Shown piece by piece: positions 34,622-42,449 of a DNA stretch of 64,000 nucleotides. Position 1 is the stretch's first letter, and each line of letters starts with the position of its first letter. Made by a program: the position numbers and the translations under genes. The notes beneath the pieces are model-generated. The model did no database searches, was not told the DNA's origin, and saw only the letters and a list, made by a program, of their open reading frames with translations. Source of the stretch: Streptomyces sp. NBC_01750 (GTDB taxonomy: Bacteria > Actinomycetota > Actinomycetes > Streptomycetales > Streptomycetaceae); NCBI RefSeq assembly GCF_035918095.1, contig NZ_CP109137.1:7876001-7940000 (forward strand), read 5' to 3'.

Positions 34622-34699
34622 GGGGCGAATTACCTGGTAGAGCAGAGCAGCGGACTCATAATCCGTCGGCCGTGGGTTCGAGTCCCACCCGCCCCACCA
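34622..34699 (+). pseudogene. degenerate CAU-anticodon tRNA (left attachment site)
   Basis: From about 34642 the sequence reads like a tRNA 3' half: anticodon stem CGGA/TCCG around loop CTCATAA (anticodon CAT), T-arm GTGGG-TTCGAGT-CCCAC, and an encoded CCA. The 5' half is abnormal: the D-arm reads AATTACCTGGTAGAGC instead of TAGCTCA...GAGC, and AGAGC is repeated. The acceptor stem pairs only if shifted by one base and still has a mismatch. I read it as a tRNA remnant or recombination product rather than a working tRNA-Met or tRNA-Ile. Confidence 0.6.
34652..34699 (+). repeat. 48-bp direct repeat, left copy (putative attL)
   Basis: These 48 bases, from the anticodon stem to the CCA end of the tRNA-like sequence, recur without a mismatch at 53226-53273 in the same orientation. 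Identity segments at tRNA 3' ends are the classical trace of tyrosine-integrase insertion. The repeats enclose about 18.5 kb of metal-related cargo. Confidence 0.85.
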
Positions 34700-35078
34700 T
34701 CTAGGGCCCTGACCTGCGGAAACGTTACTTCCGAGGTCGGGGCCTGAAACTTTGCCGCAACGGAGAAAATCCGCTGCTCAGGACTTCGGCGCGTGACATG
34801 TCCGCGGTGGGCGGGCCGTGTGCGACCTGCGATGAGGCGCCGCTCCCACCGGTCTTCAGCCTGCTCCCAAGGCCCAGACGCCGTGATGTGTGGACGCTGT
34901 GTGGACACAGGGAATCGCCGGGGCATTCAAGACTCCTGCACCGGACGTCGGTGGCGATCGAGGCCGATGTGGGCTTGATGCGCTTTGACGGACATCCGAG
35001 ATCAGCGGCCTGACCACCACACCGACGGTGTCCGCCAAAGCGGAAGAAGCCGTCCAGACCAGTGCGGGGCCGAACTGC
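34700..35078. other. inner flank of the left attachment site
   Basis: No gene is supported. The first 90 bases after the 48-bp repeat (GCCCTGACCTGCGGAAACGT, ..., AACGGAGAAAATCCGCTGCT) resemble the 80 bases that follow the right copy (53281-53360), so both copies are followed by the same kind of sequence. The PCu(A)C gene on the minus strand ends at 35079. Confidence 0.5.
34887..34909 (+). repeat. 23-bp repeat with internal GTGTGGAC duplication, copy 1
   Basis: Two copies of GTGTGGAC separated by GCT and flanked by T and ACA. The same 23 bases recur exactly at 53090-53112, in the same orientation. Both copies lie inside the segment bounded by the 48-bp repeats, one near each end. They could be integrase arm sites or traces of related elements. 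Confidence 0.6.
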
Positions 35079-35621
35079 TCAAACCTGGGATCCATCCCGT
35101 GGCTCACCGGGCCGGCTCGGACGGACCACCACGGCGACGGTCTCGATCCGCCCGCTGTGTTCGAAGTGCAGCGTGAACGGCACGATGTCGCCGGCTCGCC
35201 ACCCAGACTTCGGCCTCAGGGTGAGGTTCAGGCCGTACTGCGACATGGACTGTTCGCTCCCGGCGGGGACGGTCGCCGAGTTCACTCCGTCCCGGTATGC
35301 CGCACCGCTCCCGATGCTGCTATGACGGGGCACCGTGATCTCCCCGAGCACGGCCGACGAGGTGACGGCGGTCAACCGGTCCTCCGCATTGCCGGAGTTG
35401 GCGATCACGAAGAATGCCGCGGTGTACCTGCTGTCCCCGTCCGGCAGGTACACGCGACCGGGGTCGACGTCGATCCGGGCCGGCGTGCCTGCATTTCCCG
35501 CTCCCACCCATGTGGTGAGGCCGCCCAGCGCGACGCTGCACGCCGCGACGGGTGCCAGCGCAGCCAGGAGGATGTCGGTGAACCGGCGACGGGTCGGCCG
35601 CCAGGGGTTCTGTTCTGTCAT
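35079..35621 (-). CDS. PCu(A)C-family copper chaperone
   Basis: A 180-residue exported protein with an N-terminal hydrophobic anchor or signal (FTDILLAALAPVAACSVALG, about 14-33). The core fits PCu(A)C: AAFFVIANSGNAEDRLTAV, LGEITVPRHSS, TVPAGSEQSMSQYGLNLTLR and GDIVPFTLHFEHSGRIETVA. The copper site of the family uses Met and His residues; here candidate ligands are His in PRHSS and Met in SMSQYG. Such proteins carry Cu(I) outside the membrane to cytochrome oxidase or other targets. ATG 35621 overlaps the copA stop (ATGA), so it is the third gene of a three-gene copper operon. Confidence 0.82.
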   Translation of the reverse strand: MTEQNPWRPTRRRFTDILLAALAPVAACSVALGGLTTWVGAGNAGTPARIDVDPGRVYLPDGDSRYTAAFFVIANSGNAEDRLTAVTSSAVLGEITVPRHSSIGSGAAYRDGVNSATVPAGSEQSMSQYGLNLTLRPKSGWRAGDIVPFTLHFEHSGRIETVAVVVRPSRPGEPRDGSQV

Positions 35622-37873
35622 TCTGTGCGGCTCCGCGTGGGCGACGGCTGCCAGGCGCGCAGCCGCAGGCTGTTGCCGACCACCAGCAGTGAACTCACCG
35701 ACATCGCCACCGCGGCGAGCATTGGGTTGAGCAGGCCGACGATGGCGAGGGGTACGGTCACGGCGTTGTAGCCGAAGGCCCATGCGAGGTTGGCGCGGAT
35801 CGTTCCCAGTGTGCGCCGGGCCAGGCGGACGGCGTCCGCCAGGGCCTCGATGTCGCCGCGCACCAGTGTCACGTCGGCCGCGCCGATGGCCATGTCAGTG
35901 CCAGTACCCATGGCGATGCCGAGGTCGGCCCCGGCCAGCGCGGCAGCGTCGTTCACGCCGTCGCCGACGACTGCGACCCGGCGGCCCTGCTCCTGCAGCT
36001 CCCGTACGAGACCGGTCTTGTCCTCGGGCGTGCAGCGGGCGTGCACTTCCTCGATGTCCAGTGCCGCTGCCACCGACCGGGCGGGCCCCTCACGGTCACC
36101 TGTGGCGAGGATCGGCTGCACGCCGAGCCGCCGCAATCGGTCCACCGCCCGGTAACTTCCGGGGCGGACGACGTCGCCGACTTCGATGAGGGCCTCGGCC
36201 ACCCCGTCCACGCGGACGAGGACAGGCGTGTGCGCGGCGCTCTCGGCCGCGGTCAGCGCGTCTGCCAGGTGTGTGGGCAACTCGCCTTCGGGGGCGCGGA
36301 CTTCGACGAGTCGGTCCCCGACCCGACCGTGTACTCCCCGCCCGACCAGGGTGCCGAAGTCGCGCACGTCCGACAACGGACGTTCCGGCAGGGCCCGCCG
36401 CGCGTACGAGACGAGCGCGCGGCCCAGCGGATGCTCCGAGCCGTACTCGACCGCGCCGGCGAGCCTGAGCACCGCGTCGGTGCCGAGTCCGTCTGGCACA
36501 GCCGTGACCCGGGCGACGGTCATGTGCCCGGAGGTGAGCGTGCCGGTCTTGTCCAGCACGACCGTGTCGATGTGCTGCAGCCCTTCCAGTGCCTGAGGGC
36601 CGCGGACGAGAATACCCAGCTGGGCGCCGCGGCCGGTCGCGGCCATGAGCGCCGTCGGGGTCGCCAGTCCCAGCGCGCACGGGCACGCCACGACCAGGAC
36701 AGCCACGCTCGCGGTGAGAGCGGCCTGCGGGTCGGCTCCGGCGCCGAGCCAGAACCCCAGCGTGGTGACGGCCAGGGCCAGCACGACCGGCACGAAGACC
36801 CCTGCCACCGAGTCTGCCAGCCGCTGCGCTTTCGCCTTGCCGGCCTGCGCCTCGGTCACCAGCCGGGTGATTCGGGCGAGCTGGGTGCCCGTGCCCACCG
36901 CCGTTGCCCGTACCAGCAGCAGCCCGCCCGCGTTGAGCGCGCCGCCGACCACCGCCGATCCCGGTCCGACCTCGACCGGCTCGCTCTCGCCGGTGACCAA
37001 GGACAGATCCACCGCGGAGCTGCCCTCCACGACCTCGCCGTCGGTGGCCACCCGCTCGCCGGGACGGACGACGAAGACCTGCCCGATCGTCAACTCGGCG
37101 ATGGGCACGCGCCGTTCGCCGCAGTCCTCGCGTACCGACACCTCCTTGACGGAAAGGCGGGCCAGCGACCGCAGCGCAGCGCCCGTGCCGTGCCGGGCCC
37201 GGGCTTCCAGGAACCGGCCCGCCAGCACGAACAGCGGCACACCGACGGCTGCTTCGAGGTAGATGTGCGCGGCCCCGTTCGAAGCGGAGGGCACCAGTGC
37301 GAACGGCATCCGCATGCCCGGCTCGCCCGCTCCTCCGAGGAACAGCGCGTAGGCCGACCATGAGAAGGACGCCGCCACGCCCAGCGAAACCAGTGTGTCC
37401 ATGGTCGCCGACGAATGCCGCAGACCGCGCACCGCCCGCACGTGGAATGGCCAGGCTCCCCACACGGCGACCGGCGCGGCGAGTGCGAAGCACAGCCACT
37501 GCCAGTTGCGGAACTGCAGGCCGGGCACCATCGACAGCACAAGCACCGGCGTCGCGAGCAGAGCCGTGATCAGGAGCCGGTCGCGGTCCTGCCGTGCGTT
37601 TTCCGAATTGCCTTCTTCCTCGGGCTGCGGCTTCTTGACGGGCTCGGGGAGAGCAGCTGTGTAACCGGCCTTCTCCACCGCTGAGACGAGTTCCGCGGGC
37701 TGGATCTCCGCTGGGTGACTGACCCGGGCAAGTCCGGTGGCCAGATTGACGGTGGCGGTGACGCCGTCCAGTTTGGCGAGCCGCTTCTCTACGCGCCTGA
37801 CACATGCTGCGCAGGTCATTCCGCCGACGGTCAGATCGGTGGTGAGGAGGACGGTCTCCGTTTCCGCGCCCAT
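35618..37873 (-). CDS. copA: Cu(I)-exporting P1B-type ATPase CopA
   Basis: A 751-residue ATPase. Seen in order: one N-terminal heavy-metal domain with GGMTCAACVRRVE (about residues 18-30), actuator TGES (about 290), CPC in VACPCALGLATP (about 396), DKTGTLTSG (about 440), HP motif SEHPLGRAL, and GDGVNDAAALAGAD (about 640). Copper specificity is indicated by YN in AWAFGYNAVTVP and by MSVSS in the last segment, the P1B-1 ligands. It exports cytoplasmic Cu(I). It is coupled by ATGA overlaps to an upstream small membrane protein and the downstream PCu(A)C chaperone. Confidence 0.95.
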   Translation of the reverse strand: MGAETETVLLTTDLTVGGMTCAACVRRVEKRLAKLDGVTATVNLATGLARVSHPAEIQPAELVSAVEKAGYTAALPEPVKKPQPEEEGNSENARQDRDRLLITALLATPVLVLSMVPGLQFRNWQWLCFALAAPVAVWGAWPFHVRAVRGLRHSSATMDTLVSLGVAASFSWSAYALFLGGAGEPGMRMPFALVPSASNGAAHIYLEAAVGVPLFVLAGRFLEARARHGTGAALRSLARLSVKEVSVREDCGERRVPIAELTIGQVFVVRPGERVATDGEVVEGSSAVDLSLVTGESEPVEVGPGSAVVGGALNAGGLLLVRATAVGTGTQLARITRLVTEAQAGKAKAQRLADSVAGVFVPVVLALAVTTLGFWLGAGADPQAALTASVAVLVVACPCALGLATPTALMAATGRGAQLGILVRGPQALEGLQHIDTVVLDKTGTLTSGHMTVARVTAVPDGLGTDAVLRLAGAVEYGSEHPLGRALVSYARRALPERPLSDVRDFGTLVGRGVHGRVGDRLVEVRAPEGELPTHLADALTAAESAAHTPVLVRVDGVAEALIEVGDVVRPGSYRAVDRLRRLGVQPILATGDREGPARSVAAALDIEEVHARCTPEDKTGLVRELQEQGRRVAVVGDGVNDAAALAGADLGIAMGTGTDMAIGAADVTLVRGDIEALADAVRLARRTLGTIRANLAWAFGYNAVTVPLAIVGLLNPMLAAVAMSVSSLLVVGNSLRLRAWQPSPTRSRTE

Positions 37874-38112
37874 CAGCGGCTTCCTCCGTGCCCGTGCTGA
37901 GTGCCTGATTCGCCTCCACCGTCGTGCTGCCCGCCACCGCTGGTGGTCGCGCCGTGCATTCCGGGCGACACGGGCCCGGCTGCGGCACCCACGACGTACG
38001 ACACCGCGAACACGACTGCCATCAATACAAGGAAGCCGCAGAGGGCCGGCGGCGGCGCCGCCCTCCGGAATGCCCGCCCCGCGCCGGGGGTGGTTTGCAC
38101 GGACTCGTCCAT
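37873..38112 (-). CDS. small His-rich membrane protein of the copper operon
   Basis: A 79-residue protein with one clear membrane segment (PALCGFLVLMAVVFAVSYVV, about 24-43) and a Gly/His/Met-containing tail (GMHGA, GGGQHDGGG, TQHGHGGSR) that could bind copper outside the membrane. ATG 38112 has GGAG 8 bases upstream; a longer frame to 38139 lacks support. It overlaps copA by one base (ATGA) and so is the first gene of the operon. The family is unknown to me; a copper-handoff role is inferred from the operon. Confidence 0.7.
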   Translation of the reverse strand: MDESVQTTPGAGRAFRRAAPPPALCGFLVLMAVVFAVSYVVGAAAGPVSPGMHGATTSGGGQHDGGGESGTQHGHGGSR

Positions 38113-38468
38113 CACCGGTTCTCCAGATCTCATACGCAAGATTCAGATCGCCCCTACCGGCTCAAGAAGTCGCATCCAGGGAAGGCGGGGTTCCGAAGCA
38201 AGCATGTGACACACGTCACGTGACGGGGCGGCCGACTGGCGCCGTCGTTGCGGGCACTTCATCGACGACCATGCGGATGGGTGGTCTACAGGAACCGGGC
38301 CGCCGCGGAATGCGCGTGCAGGCGACGCCTCCCTTCCATCAGTCGGTTGCAGAGCACCAGCGGTTCCCGTCTTTCCGACCCGACCGAAGCACGGGGTTGC
38401 ACGGGGCGCCCACCGGCCGCCGACCACGCTCCAGCATGTGGCGACGGCAGGCGTCTTCCCTCACCGCA

Positions 38469-38481
38469 GGGGGTATCCCCC
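38469..38481 (+). promoter_or_regulatory. CsoR-like operator GGGGGTATCCCCC
   Basis: A perfect 5-3-5 palindrome of G/C runs around TAT. Operators of the Cu(I)-sensing repressor CsoR in Streptomyces have this look (a TA-containing centre flanked by runs of G and C). It lies 63 bases before the Cys-rich miniprotein gene at 38544, at promoter distance. It is also 357 bases upstream of the copper operon on the other strand, too far for a simple operator. Confidence 0.5.
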
Positions 38482-38543
38482 GGACAGTTCCCGCGGTCAC
38501 CGGCTCTGACGCCGGCGGGCCGCACCCACGGAGGTGAAGAAAC

Positions 38544-38759
38544 ATGACCGATATCAGTGCCCTGGAGCCCGTGGCGACGTTCTGCGGAAAGTGCGACTGC
38601 GGCTGTCCCCAGCTGTTCATCGACTCCAGCGCCCCGGCCGAGCGCCGAGTCGTCCTCACCGACGACTTCGGGCAGCGCATTCAGATGAGCGCCGACCAGT
38701 TCTCCTCACTCGTCGACGACGCCAGGGGCGGCAAGCTGGACGGAATCGCCCTGGCCTGA
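38544..38759 (+). CDS. Cys-rich miniprotein, probably metal-binding
   Basis: A 71-residue protein with four cysteines in a tight cluster (CGKCDCGCPQ, residues 14-23) followed by a compact, non-membrane part (VVLTDDFGQRIQMSADQFSS). GGAGGTGAAGAAAC precedes the ATG. The cluster is of the type that binds Cu(I) or Zn(II). I have no named family for it. The gene stands alone between the copper operon and the second metal ABC transporter, behind a CsoR-like palindrome, so copper induction is plausible. Confidence 0.7.
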   Translation: MTDISALEPVATFCGKCDCGCPQLFIDSSAPAERRVVLTDDFGQRIQMSADQFSSLVDDARGGKLDGIALA

Positions 38760-39121
38760 CCCGCCCACCGATCGCCGGGTGCACCGCCCGGCGATCGGAC
38801 CGCCTTCCCTCCACGGTCCCGTGATTCCGCTCGCCGTCGGTTACGCATCGATCCTCGGTAGCCAAGGCACGGGCATCGGTGCATCAGCAGGCTTGCGCAG
38901 CCAAGAGAACGGTGCCTGTCGGTGCCGGATCAATGCGCCCGCCGGCCCACCGGCAATGTCCTGATTCATGCTGCTCGGCCGGCTGTCAGCCACATCACGG
39001 GTACGGGTCCGGCAGTGCGGCGCTGACCACCCGGTGAATTTCCCTCTTCTGCCCGGGAACTCGCAGGGCACCTCCTCCGACTACTGACGCGTGGGACGGC
39101 GGAAGTCAGAAGGGTGCGTGA

Positions 39122-39757
39122 ATGGGTGGGCTGGATGTACGCATGCGGGGGGTCGTCTGCCGTCATGGCCGGGTCCAGGCCGTCGCCGACACGGACCTCG
39201 AGATCGCGGCCGGCGAACGCGTGGCGCTGACCGGGACCAACGGCTCGGGCAAGACCACCCTGTTGCGTGCCGTTCTCGGCATGCACCAGCAGGTGACCGG
39301 CACCATCCTGATCGGCGGTCGCGGCACCCGCTCGGCGGCCGACTGGGCGTGGCGGCGGAAGGCCTGTGCCTGGATCCCCCAGAAGCCGGCGGCCGGACGG
39401 TTCCCGCTACGGGGTGACGAGTTGCTCGCCAGCAGCGGCGCACCGTCCGATGCTGCGAAGGCGGCGGACCGGCTGGGGGTGGGTGCGCTGACCCGACGCC
39501 CTCTCCACACCCTCTCGGGAGGCCAGCTGCAACGCATGTATCTCGCGCGGGCTCTTGGCTGCGTGGCTGCAGGGGCGGAGGTACTGCTCGCCGACGAGCC
39601 CACCGCTGCGCTCGACTTCGCGGGCCAGGAGGAAGCGGCCGACGTCCTGACCTCTCTGCCCATCACGCTCGTCGTGGTGACCCACGACCGGACGCTCGCC
39701 GAACGGTGCGACCGCGTACTGGAGATGGCCGCCGGGCGGCTGAGGGAGGTCCGGTGA
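39122..39757 (+). CDS. metal ABC transporter ATPase (Zn/Mn type)
   Basis: A 211-residue ATPase subunit. Walker A is TGTNGSGKTT (about 38-47), the Q-loop is ACAWIPQKP, the signature is LSGGQLQR (about 133), Walker B is VLLADEP, and the H-loop is VVVTHD. It is short for the ZnuC family, resembling AztA-type subunits. The permease gene starts inside its stop codon (GTGA). No Zur box is seen in the 350 bases upstream, so regulation may differ from znuACB at 11.7-14.5 kb. Confidence 0.87.
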   Translation: MGGLDVRMRGVVCRHGRVQAVADTDLEIAAGERVALTGTNGSGKTTLLRAVLGMHQQVTGTILIGGRGTRSAADWAWRRKACAWIPQKPAAGRFPLRGDELLASSGAPSDAAKAADRLGVGALTRRPLHTLSGGQLQRMYLARALGCVAAGAEVLLADEPTAALDFAGQEEAADVLTSLPITLVVVTHDRTLAERCDRVLEMAAGRLREVR

Positions 39758-40620
39758 ACCTGGCCGCCGCCGACGTCGGTGCGCTCCTGCAGCTCGTTCC
39801 CGTACAGCGGGCCGGGTTCGCGCTTCTGCTCGCGGCGATCGGCCTGCCGGTGGTCGGAGTGATCATCGTTGGGCTGGACATCATGCCGGTGCGTTTCGCG
39901 ATGATGCATGTGGCTCTGCTCGGCATCGCCGTCGGCCTGCTGACCGGTCTCGACCCGATGCTCTGCGCGCTCGTGGCATGCGCTCTGTCAGGCGCAGGTG
40001 TAGCCCCGCTGGCCCGCACCCCGGACGGACTGTCCGGTGCGATGGGCCTGCTGATGAGCCTGGCGATCGCGGCCGCGCTGCTCCTCCTTGCCGTCTCAGG
40101 CGTCAACGCCTCCGGCGCGTTCGCCCTGTTGTGGGGGTCCATCCTCTCGGTGGGCACCGCCGACCTGGTCGTCCTCGGGGTGCTCGCCGTCGTCGTGCCG
40201 AGCCTGTTCTGGTGGCGCCGCAGGGACGTGGCGCTGTTGCTGTACGACCGTGAGCTCGCCCAGTGCTCCGGTGTACCCGTGCGCGCGCTGACCGTCGCGC
40301 TGCTGGTCCTGGTCGCCATCGCGGTCGCCGGGGCGATCAAGCTGACCGGCGCCCTGCTGGTGGACGCCCTGACCCTGCTGCCCGCGCTCGCGGCCCGGCG
40401 CCTGGGCAGCTCACTGAAGTCGATCGCCCTGTGGGCGGTCGGTATCGGCGTCGTCGTCAACCTGACGGGGTTCCTCGTGGCCCTCTGGCTGGACTGGCCA
40501 CCCGGACCGGTCCTCGTCCTGACGGCGGGGGCAGTCGTCCTCGCCGTCCATCTCGTACCTGAACGGAGAAACACCTCATGGCGCGCACCTGCGTCCGTAT
40601 CGCTTCCCTCGTCGCACTGA
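39754..40620 (+). CDS. metal ABC transporter permease (ABC-3 family)
   Basis: A 288-residue permease with about eight hydrophobic segments. Family marks: MPVRFAMMHVALLGIAVGLL with conserved His near residue 49, GAFALLWGSILSVGTADLVV, and KLTGALLVDALTLLPALAAR. GTG 39754 with GGGAGGT upstream overlaps the ATPase stop. The last 43 bases overlap the start of the binding-protein gene, so the three genes form a tight operon. The substrate is a divalent metal, zinc or manganese. Confidence 0.87.
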   Translation: MNLAAADVGALLQLVPVQRAGFALLLAAIGLPVVGVIIVGLDIMPVRFAMMHVALLGIAVGLLTGLDPMLCALVACALSGAGVAPLARTPDGLSGAMGLLMSLAIAAALLLLAVSGVNASGAFALLWGSILSVGTADLVVLGVLAVVVPSLFWWRRRDVALLLYDRELAQCSGVPVRALTVALLVLVAIAVAGAIKLTGALLVDALTLLPALAARRLGSSLKSIALWAVGIGVVVNLTGFLVALWLDWPPGPVLVLTAGAVVLAVHLVPERRNTSWRAPASVSLPSSH

Positions 40621-41384
40621 GCGCGGCGCTCCTCCTGACCACCGGCTGCGGCAGCGACAAAGACGGCGACACGTCGGCCAAGGCAGGAGCAGACGGCAAG
40701 GAGACGCCGGTGGTGGTCGTGACCACCACATGGGAAGGCGCCTTCGCCAAGGCCGCCGGTGCCGAGGACGTGAAGGTCATCGTGCCGCAGTCCGTTCACC
40801 ACGCCCCCGACTACGACCCGAAGCCGTCCGACCTCGCCGCCGTCGCCGAGGCCGACTTCGTGCTGTACGCGCCCTTCGAGCCGTACGCCGCGAAGATCAA
40901 GGAAGCCGCCGGTTCCAAGGCCAAGCTGGTCGAGGTCAACCTCGACAACGACGCCGGCAAGGTCAACGCCGAGGTGGCGCGACTGGGCAAGCTGTTCGGC
41001 ACCGAGGAGGCCGCGGCGAAGTGGAACAGCACCTTCGACACCGAGTACGCCAAGCTGTCCAAGGACGTGAAGGCTGCCTGGCCGGGCGGGAAGAGCCCCA
41101 ACGTCGTCACCCAGGTCTTCACCGCCTGGTCGGCGAAGCTCGCGGGTGCCACGGTGGTCGGAACGTACGGCCCTGAGCCCGTGACCCCGGCGCAACTCGC
41201 CGAGCTGTCGAAGAAGAAGCCCGCCCTCGTCCTGGACAACGCGCACATGTCGACCGGCACGGTGCTGCCGGACTCCGGCGCGAAGCAGGTGAAGATCGTC
41301 AACTATCCGGGGGAGGACCTGGACCTGCTGCCGGTCTACCGCAACGCGGCGGCTGAGCTGAAGAAGGGGATGGGGGCGTCCTGA
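40578..41384 (+). CDS. metal-binding lipoprotein, cluster A-I type
   Basis: A 268-residue lipoprotein: signal and lipobox LLLTTGC (about 18-24), an acidic/Gly linker, then a ZnuA/AztC-like fold with VVTTTWEGAFAKAAGAEDVK, the ligand-like PQSVHHAPDYDPKPSDL (two adjacent His, about 74-75), and TYGPEPVTPAQLAELSKKKP. Compared with znuA of this window it lacks the DPHxY and EHxWYD sites in their usual form, so its metal ligands are probably different. CGGAG lies upstream of ATG 40578. The gene ends before a strong hairpin terminator. Confidence 0.82.
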   Translation: MARTCVRIASLVALSAALLLTTGCGSDKDGDTSAKAGADGKETPVVVVTTTWEGAFAKAAGAEDVKVIVPQSVHHAPDYDPKPSDLAAVAEADFVLYAPFEPYAAKIKEAAGSKAKLVEVNLDNDAGKVNAEVARLGKLFGTEEAAAKWNSTFDTEYAKLSKDVKAAWPGGKSPNVVTQVFTAWSAKLAGATVVGTYGPEPVTPAQLAELSKKKPALVLDNAHMSTGTVLPDSGAKQVKIVNYPGEDLDLLPVYRNAAAELKKGMGAS

Positions 41385-41412
41385 TCAGCCCGCCACGGCA
41401 CTCGTCGTAGCG

Positions 41413-41446
41413 GGAAGGGGCAGCCCCGGCACGGGCTGCCCCTTCC
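41413..41446 (+). terminator. hairpin terminator after the second metal ABC operon
   Basis: A perfect 14-bp stem (GGAAGGGGCAGCCC with its complement) around a 6-base loop CGGCAC, 29 bases after the lipoprotein stop codon. It isolates the ABC operon from the His/Met-rich membrane protein gene downstream. Confidence 0.88.
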
Positions 41447-41658
41447 GGTTGCGTCACCCGTGAAGCCTGTGTGATTCCCGCCACCCGAGGAGCTCCACGT
41501 CCCTTGCGCGCGTCGTTCGCCGTCCGGTCCGCAGGACACAACAGGGCTCCCACAGCGGCGCGTTGACAGCCGACCGGACGAAGCCCCCTTTCATCGGCCA
41601 CGGAATGACTTCTTCCGAACCCGCCGACGCCTCCCCGAGCACTGGCTAAGTTGAGCCG

Positions 41659-42276
41659 GTGCGCAGACCGGGAAGCTGGGTGACACGGACCTCAAGGGGT
41701 CTGCTGTGCGCTTCGGCATGCCTGTTCCTGGGTGCCGTGAGCCATGTCGTCGCCGGTGGCCGGCTACCGGGCCCGGGACCGCTGCTCGCGCTCTTCGCCG
41801 CTCTCACCGTGACGGGCGCCGTGGTCTGCGGCGGTCGTTGGCGCCGCTTCGAGGTGACCACGATGATGCTGGGCGGCATGCAGCTCGCCCTGCACCTCTT
41901 CCTGCACCACCTCTCGATGCCACACGGCGGCGGGCACCCGATGCCTGCCTCGCACAGCGGCCACTCCGCTGCCGGCCACATGCCCGACGCCCACATGACG
42001 GCCGGGCACGAAGCGGCCCCTGCCATGACCGCGGGAACGGTGTCGTCGCATGCCCTCGCCACCCTCGGAACCGCGCTCTGCGTCATCTACGGCGAACGGG
42101 TTCTGACCCGACTGGCCGCGCTGGTCGTGCCGCGCATCTGCCGCCACCCGGCCGTGACATCCCCGGTAGTACCCCGTCCGCATGCCACTCCTCCGGCGGT
42201 GGTGCACGCAGCCTTCGGGGTTCTGCTCGCCCGTTGCCGCCCTCGGCGAGGCCCTCCCATGGCGTGCCCGGCCTGA
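41659..42276 (+). CDS. His/Met-rich membrane protein, copper-locus type (copy 1)
   Basis: A 205-residue protein with membrane segments near residues 12-35, 42-58, 65-90 and 127-150. Between the third and fourth lies a loop loaded with possible Cu(I) ligands: HLSMPHGGGHPMPASHSGHS then AAGHMPDAHMTAGHEAAPAM. GTG 41659 is the start; the ribosome-binding site is weak. A paralogue with the same layout is at 51244-52029. Proteins like this sit next to PepSY and PCu(A)C genes in Streptomyces, as here. A copper transfer or sensing role is inferred. Confidence 0.72.
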   Translation: MRRPGSWVTRTSRGLLCASACLFLGAVSHVVAGGRLPGPGPLLALFAALTVTGAVVCGGRWRRFEVTTMMLGGMQLALHLFLHHLSMPHGGGHPMPASHSGHSAAGHMPDAHMTAGHEAAPAMTAGTVSSHALATLGTALCVIYGERVLTRLAALVVPRICRHPAVTSPVVPRPHATPPAVVHAAFGVLLARCRPRRGPPMACPA

Positions 42277-42449
42277 CGTCCCCTGGCCCTTCTCCTGCGC
42301 CGTACGGTCTCGACCGGCGCCGATAAGGCGTGCGCAGAGGCGAAGTCGGTTCCGGGCCAAGGCCAGCACCCGCCACCGCCGGCCGGCGGAGTCCACTTAC
42401 CGGCTTTGCTTGCCCCGCCCATTGCGGCGGGCACCCATGGGGAGAACCG

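Noticed and set aside
34622..34699. A functional tRNA-Met or tRNA-Ile.
   Set aside because: The D-arm and acceptor stem do not form properly, so I report a degenerate copy.
38112..38543. CopA-operon CsoR site directly upstream of the 79-aa gene.
   Set aside because: The only G/C-run palindrome lies 357 bases away and is better placed for the plus-strand miniprotein gene.
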